The notes under the pieces were generated by a model that searched no databases, was not told the DNA's origin, and saw only the letters and a list, made by a program, of their open reading frames with translations. A program made the translations under genes and the position numbers. A DNA stretch of 64,000 nucleotides from Bacteroidaceae bacterium (lineage in GTDB: Bacteria; Bacteroidota; Bacteroidia; Bacteroidales; Bacteroidaceae): NCBI GenBank assembly GCA_017470525.1, contig JAFUYM010000032.1:1-64000 (forward strand), read 5' to 3'. Below, piece after piece: positions 1 through 10,227 of this stretch. How positions within the stretch are numbered: the stretch's first letter is position 1; every line of letters starts with the position of its first letter.

Positions 1-1
1 A

Positions 2-100
2 GACCAGGGCGCAGATGCCTTCCTCGACCTGCTATCAATCGTTGAGACGGCCAAGAAGCACAACAACTCAACTTACGCAGCTATCCACGCTTTATTTTAA
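2..100 (+). CDS. C-terminal end of a cut-off gene, possibly IS66-like transposase
   Basis: Frame 2 is open from the window edge and ends with TAA at 98-100, leaving 32 residues. The tail contains SIVETAKKHN and ends HALF. This pattern (a glycine-alanine pair, then SIVETAK, then a short helix ending in LF) resembles the extreme C-terminus of IS66-type transposases as I remember them. The match is short, so the identity is a weak inference; that an ORF ends here is what the sequence shows. Confidence 0.35.
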   Translation, partial: DQGADAFLDLLSIVETAKKHNNSTYAAIHALF

Positions 101-176
101 GCGAGGATAGGGCAATATGGCTAATCGCTGAATAGTTACTTATAAAATATAAACATTTAAAAATTTTTAAAATGCC

Positions 177-775
177 ATGCAAAAGATTCTACTACTGATT
201 TTCTTTATGTCGTGCTCCGCTTCTTTTCATGCTCAAACCACAGATTTGCGGAAAATGAAGTCCCAACAAAGGAAGGAGTACCTGATGAAACTTGCCAAAG
301 AAGTCGTCATGAACTTTGGACCTGATTATTACAGGGACTATAAGGAACCTGAAATTTCCAAAAAGCAAGTGTTTGAAGATGACTCTGAGGGAATACCAGA
401 AGTCATGAGGAACGCTGGTCGCCCCTATTATACCGTGACACTCTTCTATGACAGAGAAAAAGAACAACTTGCCGAAAAATTTGCGGCAGCAATAGACATC
501 TGGGCGGATGACGGAGAACCCATGAGGGTGCTGTTTGGAAATGGAATGGGCATCAACTTCTTTTTCAACCCTTACCGAGAGTGGACAAAAGCAGGTGTGA
601 AGGATAGCGAAAAGATGCATTTTCAAACATTTTCTTTTTAGTTGAAGAATGGAAGAATTTCAATCATCCAAACCATGCCAAGATGAGGGAAACCTGTAAC
701 ACACTCTTGCAGGATACACAGAAAATGCATAACTTTGCCGTCGATTTCAAAATCACCCTCAACAAACGAGCCTGA
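177..775 (+). pseudogene. Small secreted protein of unknown function, broken by a frameshift
   Basis: The first part (177-641) encodes 154 residues: a signal peptide (MQKILLLIFFMSCSASFHAQ) followed by a mixed alpha/beta sequence with aromatic-rich segments such as GINFFFNPYREW. The frame closes at TAG 639-641 just after a run of five T at 635-639. Reading on in the -1 frame from there gives 44 further residues of coding character (VEEWKNFNHPNHAKMRETCN and so on) to TGA 773-775, five bases before the next start codon. The simplest reading is one exported protein of about 198 residues disrupted, or mis-sequenced, at the T run. I do not recognise the family. It probably shares a transcript with the next gene. 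Confidence 0.55.
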
Positions 776-780
776 ATCGC

Positions 781-3330
781 ATGATGAACAAGTTCGTCCG
801 CATCCTATTACTTTTCCTCGCGACTGTCCTGCCGCTCCATGCCCAACAGAATGAGGAAGCCACAAATGTGCTATCCTACATCCAGAAGGTGATGAACTTC
901 AACAAGGTGGTGCCGCAGGAGAAGGTGTATCTGCACTTTGACAACACGGGGTACTTCAAGAACGAGACGATGTGGTTCAAGGCTTACGTGACACGAACGG
1001 ACAACGGACGGGCGACGGACTTGAGCAAGGTGCTCTATGTGGAACTGCTGAACCCGACTGGGGATGTGATTCAGACACACAAATACCCGATTGACTCTCT
1101 GGGGCAGGCGCACGGGGAGATGAAAATGGACACCATCCTCGGCTCTGGATTCTACGAGGTGCGCGCCTACACACGCTACATGACCAACTGGGGCGTGAAC
1201 GCCGTCTTTTCCAGAGTCTTCCCCGTGTTCAACACCCCCAAGACGGAGGGAGACTATTCCGACCTGACCATCAAGCCCGTCGATTACAGGCACAGACTCC
1301 CCAACCTGCGCGACACGAGCGACTCGCTCTACACAAATGCGGTGTTCTCCGACCTCTATTCCAGCAATCTCGCCAAAACGGTGAGTGTGCGGTTCTATCC
1401 CGAGGGAGGAAGCCTCATTGCAGGGAAGAGGTGCAGGGTTGCGATGCTGGCGGTGGACGACAACGGAAGGGCTTACGAGGGTGAGGGGTTCGTGATGAAC
1501 ACCAGGGGGGACGTGCTCGCCTCGGTGCAAACGGACACTTTGGGCAGGGGGCTCTTTGAACTGGTGCCTGACGTGGATTCGCTCACCTTCCAGATGCGCA
1601 ACCTGAAGAAGAACAAACGGGGACAGGTGCAGTTCTTCCCCATGCCCAAGGCAAGGGCGGAGGGGTGTGCCCTGAGCATGGATGCCGTCAGCGAGAGGAT
1701 GGTCGCCACCCTCCAGTGTACACGCGGCATCTGCGGGCGCCTGCTGGGCTATGCGGTGATGCACAATGGGAACATCACCTATTGTGACACGGTGGTGGCG
1801 CGCCCTCTCATCGAGATTGAACTGGACAGGCAGCGGCAGGAGGAAGGCGTGAGCCAACTCACGGTCTTCGACAGCAAGGGGGAGATTCTGGCGGAAAGGC
1901 TCTTCTTCATCTGCCCGAAGCATGACAGTGCCGACAGCGTCCGTGTTATGGAGAGGACGGAGAGGCTGAAGCCGTGCGGCAAGGTGGAGGTGGAACTGCG
2001 GACACGACCCAATGCCTCGCTGTCCTTCTCTGCCATTGACTATGCCACCATGAACAACGGGAAACAGGGGAACATGAAGACGTGGATGCTGATCGCCTCG
2101 GAGGTGAGGGGATACATCCACAACGTCGGCTATTATTTTGAGGCGGATGACAGGGAGCACCGCCTAAGTGCTGACCTGCTGATGATGACACAGGGATGGA
2201 GGCGGTATGACTGGAACCTCATGGCGGGGCTGCAAGGGCTTGAGAAGGTGCAGCCCATCGAGGACAGATTCTACCTGTACGGGAAACTGAACACGTACCG
2301 GAAGCGGAACCCTGTCGGGAATGTGAACATGGAGGTGCACCTGTACAACCAAGGAGGGCAGAGTCTGACGGGCAGGACACGCACGGACTCGCTGGGCTAC
2401 TATTCCTTTGCCATGCCCTTCCTCGACGGGGAGTGGAAGATGCAGATTTACACGCGGAAAAAGATGGGGAAGGGAGATTGGAAGCGGAAGACCTACTATG
2501 TGGGTATCGACCGCAGGTTCTCGCCTACGGGCAGGTACATCACCCCGCTGGAGGCAAGCGCGCTGCATCCACTGACACCCAACCTATTCAGGAAAGACAA
2601 GCTGCAGGAACTATCCGAGGAGGACGAGTTCATCCCCATCACCCAGAAGAACCACGTGCTACAGAACGTGACGGTGAAAGCAAAGAGGAGGTATTTCACC
2701 AATGACGACTACATGTACAAGAACGAGGCTTTCGGAAAAAAGTATGCAGCTCTCTATTACAATATAGATAAGGAACTTGACAAGATTCTGGATATGGGAG
2801 GAGAGATTCCCACAATTACCGATTTCGTCAACAGCAAACTGAGAGCAGACCTTGATGTGTATGGAAATAGAGAGGACCGTTATCACGGGCGACCCATAGA
2901 ATGGATTCTTGATAATAATGGCCGAAGAAGTGGTGCTTTTTCAGGATTTCTAGATGAAGTAAAATCCATCTATATTGTATTCAGTGGTGAAATCCCCGCT
3001 TCCATAATGACACCAACAAATTTGGGGAATCAGGATAATAGGATCCTCGTTTATGTCTATCACCATTTCATCTATTCTGCCGAAAGCCAGAAGGGACTGC
3101 GCAAGAGTTACTTTCAGGGCTTCAACAAGCCCGCAACCTTCAAGATGGAAGACTACAACGTAATCCCGCCCATGGCTGACTTCCGCCGAACCATCTACTG
3201 GAATCCTGACATCAAGACGGATGCCCAAGGCAAGGCAACGGTGGAGTTCTTCAACAACTCCACTTGTGAGGAAATGTACATCAGCACAGAAGGGATGACA
3301 AATGACGGCAAAATATTGGTCAATGAATAA
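781..3330 (+). CDS. Secreted MG2-domain protein with a TonB-plug-like C-terminal region
   Basis: 849 residues with an N-terminal signal peptide ending LHAQ (about residue 22). The segment EKVYLHFDNTGYFKNETMWF near residues 49-68 is typical of MG2 (macroglobulin-like) domains of large Bacteroidetes exported proteins, and an Ig-like carboxypeptidase-regulatory region lies near 505-570. A segment after about residue 625 (QNVTVKAKRR, then a region about a plug-like DILDMGGEIPTITDF) resembles the plug part of TonB-dependent receptors but no beta-barrel follows. Proteins of this build are widespread in Bacteroidetes; their role is not established, and a function in surface binding or periplasmic tethering is only inference. 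The same frame continues 27 codons past the stop (see findings). Confidence 0.6.
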   Translation: MMNKFVRILLLFLATVLPLHAQQNEEATNVLSYIQKVMNFNKVVPQEKVYLHFDNTGYFKNETMWFKAYVTRTDNGRATDLSKVLYVELLNPTGDVIQTHKYPIDSLGQAHGEMKMDTILGSGFYEVRAYTRYMTNWGVNAVFSRVFPVFNTPKTEGDYSDLTIKPVDYRHRLPNLRDTSDSLYTNAVFSDLYSSNLAKTVSVRFYPEGGSLIAGKRCRVAMLAVDDNGRAYEGEGFVMNTRGDVLASVQTDTLGRGLFELVPDVDSLTFQMRNLKKNKRGQVQFFPMPKARAEGCALSMDAVSERMVATLQCTRGICGRLLGYAVMHNGNITYCDTVVARPLIEIELDRQRQEEGVSQLTVFDSKGEILAERLFFICPKHDSADSVRVMERTERLKPCGKVEVELRTRPNASLSFSAIDYATMNNGKQGNMKTWMLIASEVRGYIHNVGYYFEADDREHRLSADLLMMTQGWRRYDWNLMAGLQGLEKVQPIEDRFYLYGKLNTYRKRNPVGNVNMEVHLYNQGGQSLTGRTRTDSLGYYSFAMPFLDGEWKMQIYTRKKMGKGDWKRKTYYVGIDRRFSPTGRYITPLEASALHPLTPNLFRKDKLQELSEEDEFIPITQKNHVLQNVTVKAKRRYFTNDDYMYKNEAFGKKYAALYYNIDKELDKILDMGGEIPTITDFVNSKLRADLDVYGNREDRYHGRPIEWILDNNGRRSGAFSGFLDEVKSIYIVFSGEIPASIMTPTNLGNQDNRILVYVYHHFIYSAESQKGLRKSYFQGFNKPATFKMEDYNVIPPMADFRRTIYWNPDIKTDAQGKATVEFFNNSTCEEMYISTEGMTNDGKILVNE

Positions 3331-3411
3331 GAAGATGGTAAACTGATTGCGGCAAAGAAGGTGAAGGTGCATCTTGAGGATGTCAAAAGAATCAAGGAAA
3401 ACTGCAAATAA

Positions 3412-3750
3412 AATAACAATTGTTGAAGAAGTAACATTTGCATCTTTGTTTTACAAAAGCCTCCACGTAAAGAGTTTTTAACTTTCATGTGGTTAAAAAG
3501 AGTTAATTCTTACAGTTTTAACAAGACGGAGAACAATCCTTTTGTGAACTTATATTATATTTGCAATCGCTTTGTGGCTGAAACTAACCGCAACCATTCA
3601 AGCACCCATGAGTTGACGCTTTCTGGGGGGCTGACACCCTCAGGCTGATTTTGGCTCTCGGCTAATTACAGTAAATATCTCCAGTGAATTAAAAGAATTA
3701 AAAAAACAAATTTCTAACTTATATAAAACTAAAAACAATATCTAACCTTT
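3412..3750. promoter_or_regulatory. 339-bp leader region upstream of the fasciclin/SusCD operon, with a putative -7 element at 3556-3563
   Basis: TATATTTG at 3556-3563 fits the Bacteroidetes -7 consensus TAnnTTTG. The matching -33 TTTG is not at the expected spacing, so the call is tentative. If used, it gives a leader of roughly 180 nt before the first operon gene at 3751. The leader has a short G-rich patch and a weak CTGA/TCAG hairpin near 3630-3645, but no convincing riboswitch or terminator was seen. No gene was found here. Confidence 0.35.
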
Positions 3751-6738
3751 ATGGACAAACGCTTTTGTAAATTAGGACAGCATGCCGCCAAGGCACTCTT
3801 CCTATTTGCCATGTGTGGAGCGACTTACTCATGCAAGGACGATTACACGTTGGACGACAGCAATCCTTCGTGGCTCGGTTCCAGCATTTATGAGTATCTC
3901 GACAAGCAAGGCAATTACACCAACTTTGTCAGGCTCATCAATGACCTTGAGTACAAAGAGGTGCTGGCTCGTACGGGTTCGAAGACACTCTTCGTGGCAA
4001 ACGACAGTGCTTTTTCAGCCTTCTACCAGAGCAATCCGTGGGGCGTTCGCAGTTACGACCAACTGACGAAGAATCAGAAGAAACTGCTGCTGAACAGTGC
4101 AATGGTTAACAATGCCTATCTGCTCGAAATGATGTCGAGCATCGAGGCTGGCAGCGGTGACAACGACGAGCCTCAGAAGGGTCAGTGTCTGCGCCGCGAG
4201 ACGGCTGCCGATGTGACCGACTCTGTGCCGCATCTTTTTGCAGATGACCTGCCCATCAGTTACAATCCTGACGACAAGGATTATTGGGCACGTTTCCGCA
4301 ACAACGAGAAGGGCATCTACCTCGCCCTTGATGCCACGACTCCGATGATGACTCACTTCCTTGCCACTCAGATGGCAACGAAGGAAATCACTGACGAGGA
4401 CTTCGCCATCATCACTGGTCAGCCACGTACAAAGACTGATGCCTTTGTGTATGACAGCAAGGTGGTGGAACAGGACATCACTTGCCAGAACGGATATGTG
4501 AACCGTCTGGACAAGGTGCTGCTCAATCCGCAGAACATGGCGGAAACGCTGCGCACGAATGGCAGAACCAACATCTTCAGCCACATGCTCGACCGCTTCT
4601 CTGCACCGTTCTATAACAGCACACTGACTGACCGCTACCGCATGCTTTACGGCAACTCGGTCGATTCTGTGTTCCAGAAGCGTTATTTCTCTGAGCGTTC
4701 GCAGGGCAACAACACGCTCTACAGCGATGCTGGCACCGACCCTGTCGGCAACCCGAGCGGCAACGTGGTTTTCGATGCCAATGCCAACAAGCCTCTCCCC
4801 TTCGACCCAGGATGGAACACTTACATCAGCGACCCCAAACTGGCGAAGGAGCAGGACATGGGAACGATTTTCTGTCCGACCGACGAGAAACTCATGGAGT
4901 ATTTCTTCAGCACCGATGGCGGCGGGCGCTTCCTGGTGAAGGCTTACGCTCCTGAAATGCTGGAAAAAATCACTGAAAACACAACTGACCTCGACCTCGT
5001 TTATCAGGCGATTGACCAAATTCCACGCAGAACCATCCGCGCGTTGCTCAACAACCTGATGAAGGAGTCGTTCAACAATACGGTGCCCAGCAAGTTCGAG
5101 ACTATCAAGAACTCTGCGCAGGATGCCATGTTTGACGAGAAGTTTGACTACCACCGCGATAAGATTCTCGGTGTGCTCATTGCCAACAATGGTGTCATCT
5201 ATCTGATGGACGAGGTGACCACTCCTGCCGAGTATGCGGCGGTGTCGGCTCCTGCATACGTGGAGACAGACAAGCGCATCTTCAACTGGGCTGTGCAAAG
5301 CGCAACTCTGGGCGACATCCCAACGACTTACTATGCTTACCTGCTCGCCATGAGTTCACGCTTCTCGTTCTTCGTCCCGAACGACGAGGACTTCTGGTAT
5401 ATCGACCCCATCTCTTTCCATTCTCCCGAATTATCGACGGGAAGCACCACGCTGACTGGCCGCGCCTACAAATACACTTGGAACGAGACCAGAAATGCCC
5501 CTCAGGTGGCTTCATACAAGTATGTCTATGACGTGGCAACGAAGCAGGGCACCATCGGCGACCTCGTTTCGAATGAGAACATCACTGAAAAGTGCTACGG
5601 CAACCGTCTGAAGGATATGCTGGAGACTCACACCATCATCCATGAAGACAACACTGAAAGTACTGGCATCGACGAAACCGAAACGGGTGTGGAGTGTGAC
5701 AAGAAGTATTTCTACACGAAGAACAATGCTGTGCTTTATGTGGACAATGCCACCAAACGCAACAGCGGCATGACCGTGAAGGGCGGATGGCAAATCAACA
5801 ACAACACCTACAGCACGGTGACGGGTTTCGACGACAAGTCTGCCCAGACTAATGGCTACGGTAACGGTTATGCCTACATGATTAACCAACCGCTCATCCC
5901 CACTATCGAGTCGGTTTATTCTGCGATGTACAATAACCCGAACTTCTCCAAGTTCTTTGAGTTGTGCCTGACGGATGAGGATGTTTTGAAGGAAATCGGC
6001 ATTACTACCAACGCCGAGAAAGACAAGTATAACATCTTTGTGAACAACAACGGTCTGCCATGCTACGGGTACAAGAAGGATGCTGACGGCAACTTCACGT
6101 CTGAATTTGGTCAGATTGAGACGGTCACCAATGTCCGTTTCTTCAACAACTATCGCTACACGATCTACATCCCGGCCAACGATGCCATCGTGGCTGCTGA
6201 AAAGGCGGGCCTCCCAACATGGCAGTCCATCCGCGATTTCCTCGAACTGGACTTGGATGCAGAAGACAAAACTGAACTGACTCCCGAACAGGAAGAGGCT
6301 CGCAACCTGAAGGCGAAGGCTATGGCTACTTCTATCATTAATTTTGTGAAGTACCACTTCCAGGATAACAGCATCTTTGCCGACATCGCTCCTATCAGCG
6401 AGACTGCTTACGAAACTGCCACCATCAACAGCGAAACGGGTGTTTACCGCAAGGTGTCTGTTTCGAGTGCTGGCAACGGCACCCTGACGGTGAAGGATGC
6501 AACCAACACTTCCCGCGAGATTACGGCTGACAAGAACATCATCGCCCGTGACTACATCATCAGCGGAACTGGCACCAGTGCCATCACCAAGACTCTCACT
6601 TCCAGTTCGTCAGCAGTCATCCACGGCATCAACGGTGTGCTCAACTACAAGAAGTACGACAACAACCGCTACGATTCTGATTGGTCTTCGCTGGCAAAGG
6701 CACGTGCTTATTTACAGAAATATCAGATTGTTGAATAA
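3751..6738 (+). CDS. Large fasciclin (FAS1)-type surface lipoprotein, first gene of the SusCD operon
   Basis: 995 residues. The N-terminus carries a lipoprotein signal with the lipobox cysteine at about residue 28 (GATYSCKDD) followed by acidic residues, consistent with export to the cell surface. FAS1 features occur repeatedly: LDKQGNYTNFVRLINDL with SKTLFVANDSAFSAFY near 45-90, a second FTFFVPNDE-like motif near 540 (RFSFFVPNDEDFW), and a third (YTIYIPANDAIVAAEKAGLP) near 805, so about three to four FAS1 units are likely. FAS1 domains usually mediate adhesion or ligand binding. It is followed after 21 bp by a SusC gene, so a role as an accessory binding lipoprotein for that transporter is likely but inferred. 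Confidence 0.75.
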   Translation: MDKRFCKLGQHAAKALFLFAMCGATYSCKDDYTLDDSNPSWLGSSIYEYLDKQGNYTNFVRLINDLEYKEVLARTGSKTLFVANDSAFSAFYQSNPWGVRSYDQLTKNQKKLLLNSAMVNNAYLLEMMSSIEAGSGDNDEPQKGQCLRRETAADVTDSVPHLFADDLPISYNPDDKDYWARFRNNEKGIYLALDATTPMMTHFLATQMATKEITDEDFAIITGQPRTKTDAFVYDSKVVEQDITCQNGYVNRLDKVLLNPQNMAETLRTNGRTNIFSHMLDRFSAPFYNSTLTDRYRMLYGNSVDSVFQKRYFSERSQGNNTLYSDAGTDPVGNPSGNVVFDANANKPLPFDPGWNTYISDPKLAKEQDMGTIFCPTDEKLMEYFFSTDGGGRFLVKAYAPEMLEKITENTTDLDLVYQAIDQIPRRTIRALLNNLMKESFNNTVPSKFETIKNSAQDAMFDEKFDYHRDKILGVLIANNGVIYLMDEVTTPAEYAAVSAPAYVETDKRIFNWAVQSATLGDIPTTYYAYLLAMSSRFSFFVPNDEDFWYIDPISFHSPELSTGSTTLTGRAYKYTWNETRNAPQVASYKYVYDVATKQGTIGDLVSNENITEKCYGNRLKDMLETHTIIHEDNTESTGIDETETGVECDKKYFYTKNNAVLYVDNATKRNSGMTVKGGWQINNNTYSTVTGFDDKSAQTNGYGNGYAYMINQPLIPTIESVYSAMYNNPNFSKFFELCLTDEDVLKEIGITTNAEKDKYNIFVNNNGLPCYGYKKDADGNFTSEFGQIETVTNVRFFNNYRYTIYIPANDAIVAAEKAGLPTWQSIRDFLELDLDAEDKTELTPEQEEARNLKAKAMATSIINFVKYHFQDNSIFADIAPISETAYETATINSETGVYRKVSVSSAGNGTLTVKDATNTSREITADKNIIARDYIISGTGTSAITKTLTSSSSAVIHGINGVLNYKKYDNNRYDSDWSSLAKARAYLQKYQIVE

Positions 6739-6759
6739 TTAAAACTTACATGGAACACT

Positions 6760-9700
6760 ATGAACAAGATTAAATTCATTCTCACATCTCTCGTGCTGTT
6801 CTTCTGTGTAAGTTCAGCAATGGCTCAGTCACGACGCATCACGGGTTACGTGTATGACGACTTAGGCGGCATCATGATGGCAAACGTCGTGGAGCGAGAT
6901 AACAACAACCGTATCGTGGAGCAGGCGGTCACCGATGTCAACGGTAACTTCTCCATGGTCATCAAGAACCCGAAGAACAAACTGGTGGTCAGTTACGTGG
7001 GCTACAAGACCTGGAGCCAGGTGATTGGCAACACCACCAAGTTCAACATCAAGATGCAGGACAACACCATGCTGGCAAACGTAGAGGTGATTGCAAAGCC
7101 TAAGGTGCAGAGCAACGGTATGTCCATCCCACTGAAGGAAATCTCTGTGGCAACCCAGACGATGAACATGGATGATGTGGAAGGTCTCTCCTTCGCATCT
7201 GCTGACGAGGCACTGCAAGGTAAGATTGCCGGTCTCGACATCATCTCCAACTCTGGTAACCTGGGTTCAGGAACTTCCATGCGTATGCGTGGTGTCAGCA
7301 CCATCAATGGTTCAGCCGAACCTCTCATCGTGGTCGATGGCAATATCTTCGACCTTCCCGACGATGTGTCTGACGTGAACTTTGAAGACCTCGACAACGA
7401 AGAGCAGTTCTCAACCCTCCTTTCTGTCAACCCTGAGGATATCAAGGACATCAAGGTGCTGAAGGACGCAGCAGCCACTGCCATCTGGGGTTCTCGTGGT
7501 GCTAACGGTGTGATTGAAATCACAACTCGCCGTGGTACAGCAGGTAAGACGAAAATCAACTTCTCTTACCGATTCACTGGCTCTTGGGCACCTTCTGGTC
7601 TCAACATGCTCAATGGTGACGGGTACACGATGATGCTCAAGGAAGCATACTTCAATCCGAAGCAGAACACCGCTACGTCTGACATGGTCGAATTGAATTA
7701 CGACCAATCCTACCCCATTCAGTATTATAACTTCAACAAGAATACGGATTGGGTGGATGCAGTCAACCAGTTCGGTCAGACGCACAACTATTACATCACC
7801 CTGAATGGTGGTGGTGAAAAGGCAAGATTCCGTATCTCTGGCGGCTACGACCATCAAACTGGTACGATTATCAAGCAGAAACTTGACCGTTTCTCCACTC
7901 GCTTGGTACTTGACTACGATGTGTCTGACCGCATCCGATTCTCCACGAACTTTGCGCTCACCTACACTGACAACCACCGTAACTGGGACGGAGGTTCCAT
8001 TTCTTCCATCCTCGGTAAGGCATACAATGCAATGCCTAACATGTCCATCTACGAATATGACCAGACAGGAAGTCTGACTGGCGACTACTACAAGATGCTG
8101 CCTACCAACCCAACGAACTACGCTGGCGGCAACAACTACTATTCGTCTTATTATCTGTCGGACATGAAGGCTATCGGCAACCCTGTTGCCATCGCCAATC
8201 AGGCATTCAACAACCAATCGACCTACCGTATCAACCCACAGTTCAACCTTCAGTATAAACTGCTTTCGAAGGATGACGAGGGTCATCAACTTAACCTGAA
8301 TGCGGAAGTGTATATGGACATCTACAATGAGTCTGTCAATACTTACTTCCCTTCTACGCTGACTACTGACTCTTGGTCAACAGGTGTCAACTCAACCACG
8401 AACAGTGAATACAAGTCACTTGCTTTCACCAATCGTGAATCACTCATCTTCATTCCTAAGACGAATTCTGACATCTGGACCATGAGTGCTTTGGCACGAT
8501 TTGAGTTCACTTCAGGTAACGGTACCAGCCAGTACATTGCCCATAACGGCATTCCAACTGGAATCACATCGTCGGCTGCCAATGGCTATCTGACTTCATC
8601 GACCTCAGGAACCAGCCAGTGGCGCAATGCTGCCATGCTGGTAAGCACACACGTTGCTTTCTTCGACGGCCGCTACTCATTCGACATCACCTTGCGCCGT
8701 GACGGTTCCACCAAGTTCGGTGCAGGTCGTAAGTGGGGAACTTTCCCTGGCATCTCTGGTCGTTGGAACATCAGCCAGGAACCTTTCTTTGAGAAACTAC
8801 GCATTGACAACATCGTCTCCATGCTCGCTTTCCGCCCATCATGGGGTAAAGTGGGTCGCCAGCCTGGTTCAGAGTACCTGATGTACAACCGCTACAGCAG
8901 TTACGGCGTTTATGGTTCGGGCAACAACACACTGTCTGCAATTGCTCCTGACAACCTCCGACTGACAGACCTTAAATGGGAGACCCTTTCATCTTGGAAC
9001 CTCGGTGCCAACTTGAACTTATTCAAGGACTTGCTCCAGTTTGACTTCAACTACTACAACAGGCAAACCGAGAACCTCCTAATGGACGGCGTGGGAATCC
9101 CTGGCTCAACGGGCTTCGGTTCATTGTCGTGGAGAAATGTCGGTGGCATGCGTAACCGTGGTTGGGAACTCTACATGAACACAGGCAAACTCCTGAAGAA
9201 GGGTAAGTTCCACATGACTGTCAACTTCAACATTGCACAGAACATCAACACCATCACCGACATGGATGCAACTGTATTGGCAAGCAAGAATGGTGACTAC
9301 TCTTACAACAACAGAGATTACCTGAAGCGTTTGCAGATTGGAAATGCAGTGGGTTCCATCTATGGTTTCCGCAACCTCGGTGTTTATCGTTACGACTACG
9401 ACCACAGTGGTTACACAGAGACCTCACGCTCAACATACGGCGACAACACTGCGGCTGCGGCTGCTGAACGCGGTGAGAACGCCACCCTGCCTGTTGCACG
9501 TGACGAAAATGGTGCAATTCTCTATGACTCTAAGGGTAATCCGCTCCACATGTATTTCAATTATGGTGGAAAGAACTATGAGTTCAAGGGCGGTGATGTC
9601 ATTTACGAAGACATCAACCACGATGGTCAAATTAACGAATTGGATATTGTCTATCTGGGCAACTCCAATGCAAAGGTGAACGGCGGTTTCGGACTGAACT

Positions 9701-10167
9701 TTAACTATGGTCAGTGGACACTCAAACTCTCGTTCAACTACCGCCTGGGCAACAAGATTGCGAACCTCGCACGTCTGGACAACGAATCCATGCGTTCCAA
9801 CATCAACCAGTCACAGGCTGTTGCATGGCGTTGGCGCAAGAATGGCGACATCACAGAGATTCCTCGTGCCATGAACGCCAGAATCGGTGCTTCCTACAAC
9901 GTGCTGGCAAGCGACCGCTATGTGGAGAAGGGTGACTACCTCCGTCTGCAATACATGCAACTTGGTTACAACCTCCCCAGCAACATCTGCAAAAACTTGG
10001 GAATCCAATCTCTTCGTCTCAGCGCATCAGCCAACAACCTCTTCTGCCTCACCAAATATACCGGTGTTGACCCTGAAGTGACCTATGGTGCATGGGGCGT
10101 CTGCTACGACAACTCCAAGACACCGCGAGCAAAGTCATTCACAATCAGTGTAAACCTTGGATTCTGA
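6760..10167 (+). CDS. SusC/RagA-like TonB-dependent outer-membrane transporter (first pair)
   Basis: 1135 residues. A signal peptide ends AMAQ at about residue 22. A carboxypeptidase-regulatory-like domain (ITGYVYDDLGGIMMANV, ...SYVGYKTW) covers about 28-110, followed by the plug domain (DEALQGKIAGLDI, MRMRGVSTINGSAEPLIVVD) to the characteristic GANGVIEITTRRG near 247-259, and then a long beta-barrel ending in an aromatic residue (NLGF). It should form the barrel beneath a SusD lid and import a ligand using TonB/ExbBD energy. It lies 21 bp after the fasciclin lipoprotein gene and 60 bp before its SusD partner. The substrate cannot be read from the sequence. Confidence 0.95.
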   Translation: MNKIKFILTSLVLFFCVSSAMAQSRRITGYVYDDLGGIMMANVVERDNNNRIVEQAVTDVNGNFSMVIKNPKNKLVVSYVGYKTWSQVIGNTTKFNIKMQDNTMLANVEVIAKPKVQSNGMSIPLKEISVATQTMNMDDVEGLSFASADEALQGKIAGLDIISNSGNLGSGTSMRMRGVSTINGSAEPLIVVDGNIFDLPDDVSDVNFEDLDNEEQFSTLLSVNPEDIKDIKVLKDAAATAIWGSRGANGVIEITTRRGTAGKTKINFSYRFTGSWAPSGLNMLNGDGYTMMLKEAYFNPKQNTATSDMVELNYDQSYPIQYYNFNKNTDWVDAVNQFGQTHNYYITLNGGGEKARFRISGGYDHQTGTIIKQKLDRFSTRLVLDYDVSDRIRFSTNFALTYTDNHRNWDGGSISSILGKAYNAMPNMSIYEYDQTGSLTGDYYKMLPTNPTNYAGGNNYYSSYYLSDMKAIGNPVAIANQAFNNQSTYRINPQFNLQYKLLSKDDEGHQLNLNAEVYMDIYNESVNTYFPSTLTTDSWSTGVNSTTNSEYKSLAFTNRESLIFIPKTNSDIWTMSALARFEFTSGNGTSQYIAHNGIPTGITSSAANGYLTSSTSGTSQWRNAAMLVSTHVAFFDGRYSFDITLRRDGSTKFGAGRKWGTFPGISGRWNISQEPFFEKLRIDNIVSMLAFRPSWGKVGRQPGSEYLMYNRYSSYGVYGSGNNTLSAIAPDNLRLTDLKWETLSSWNLGANLNLFKDLLQFDFNYYNRQTENLLMDGVGIPGSTGFGSLSWRNVGGMRNRGWELYMNTGKLLKKGKFHMTVNFNIAQNINTITDMDATVLASKNGDYSYNNRDYLKRLQIGNAVGSIYGFRNLGVYRYDYDHSGYTETSRSTYGDNTAAAAAERGENATLPVARDENGAILYDSKGNPLHMYFNYGGKNYEFKGGDVIYEDINHDGQINELDIVYLGNSNAKVNGGFGLNFNYGQWTLKLSFNYRLGNKIANLARLDNESMRSNINQSQAVAWRWRKNGDITEIPRAMNARIGASYNVLASDRYVEKGDYLRLQYMQLGYNLPSNICKNLGIQSLRLSASANNLFCLTKYTGVDPEVTYGAWGVCYDNSKTPRAKSFTISVNLGF

Positions 10168-10227
10168 TAAAGACTATAGACAACCATCATATAGCATTTA
10201 TAGAACCCTGTTGAAACAGACAAGAAA

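Noticed and set aside
871..2160. 429-codon minus-strand ORF opposite the MG2 gene, and similar long antisense ORFs (4015-5298, 26599-28185, 34481-35308)
   Set aside because: Each lies wholly opposite a convincing gene, has no signal sequence or domain, and is rich in H, R and V as expected from reversing biased codons.
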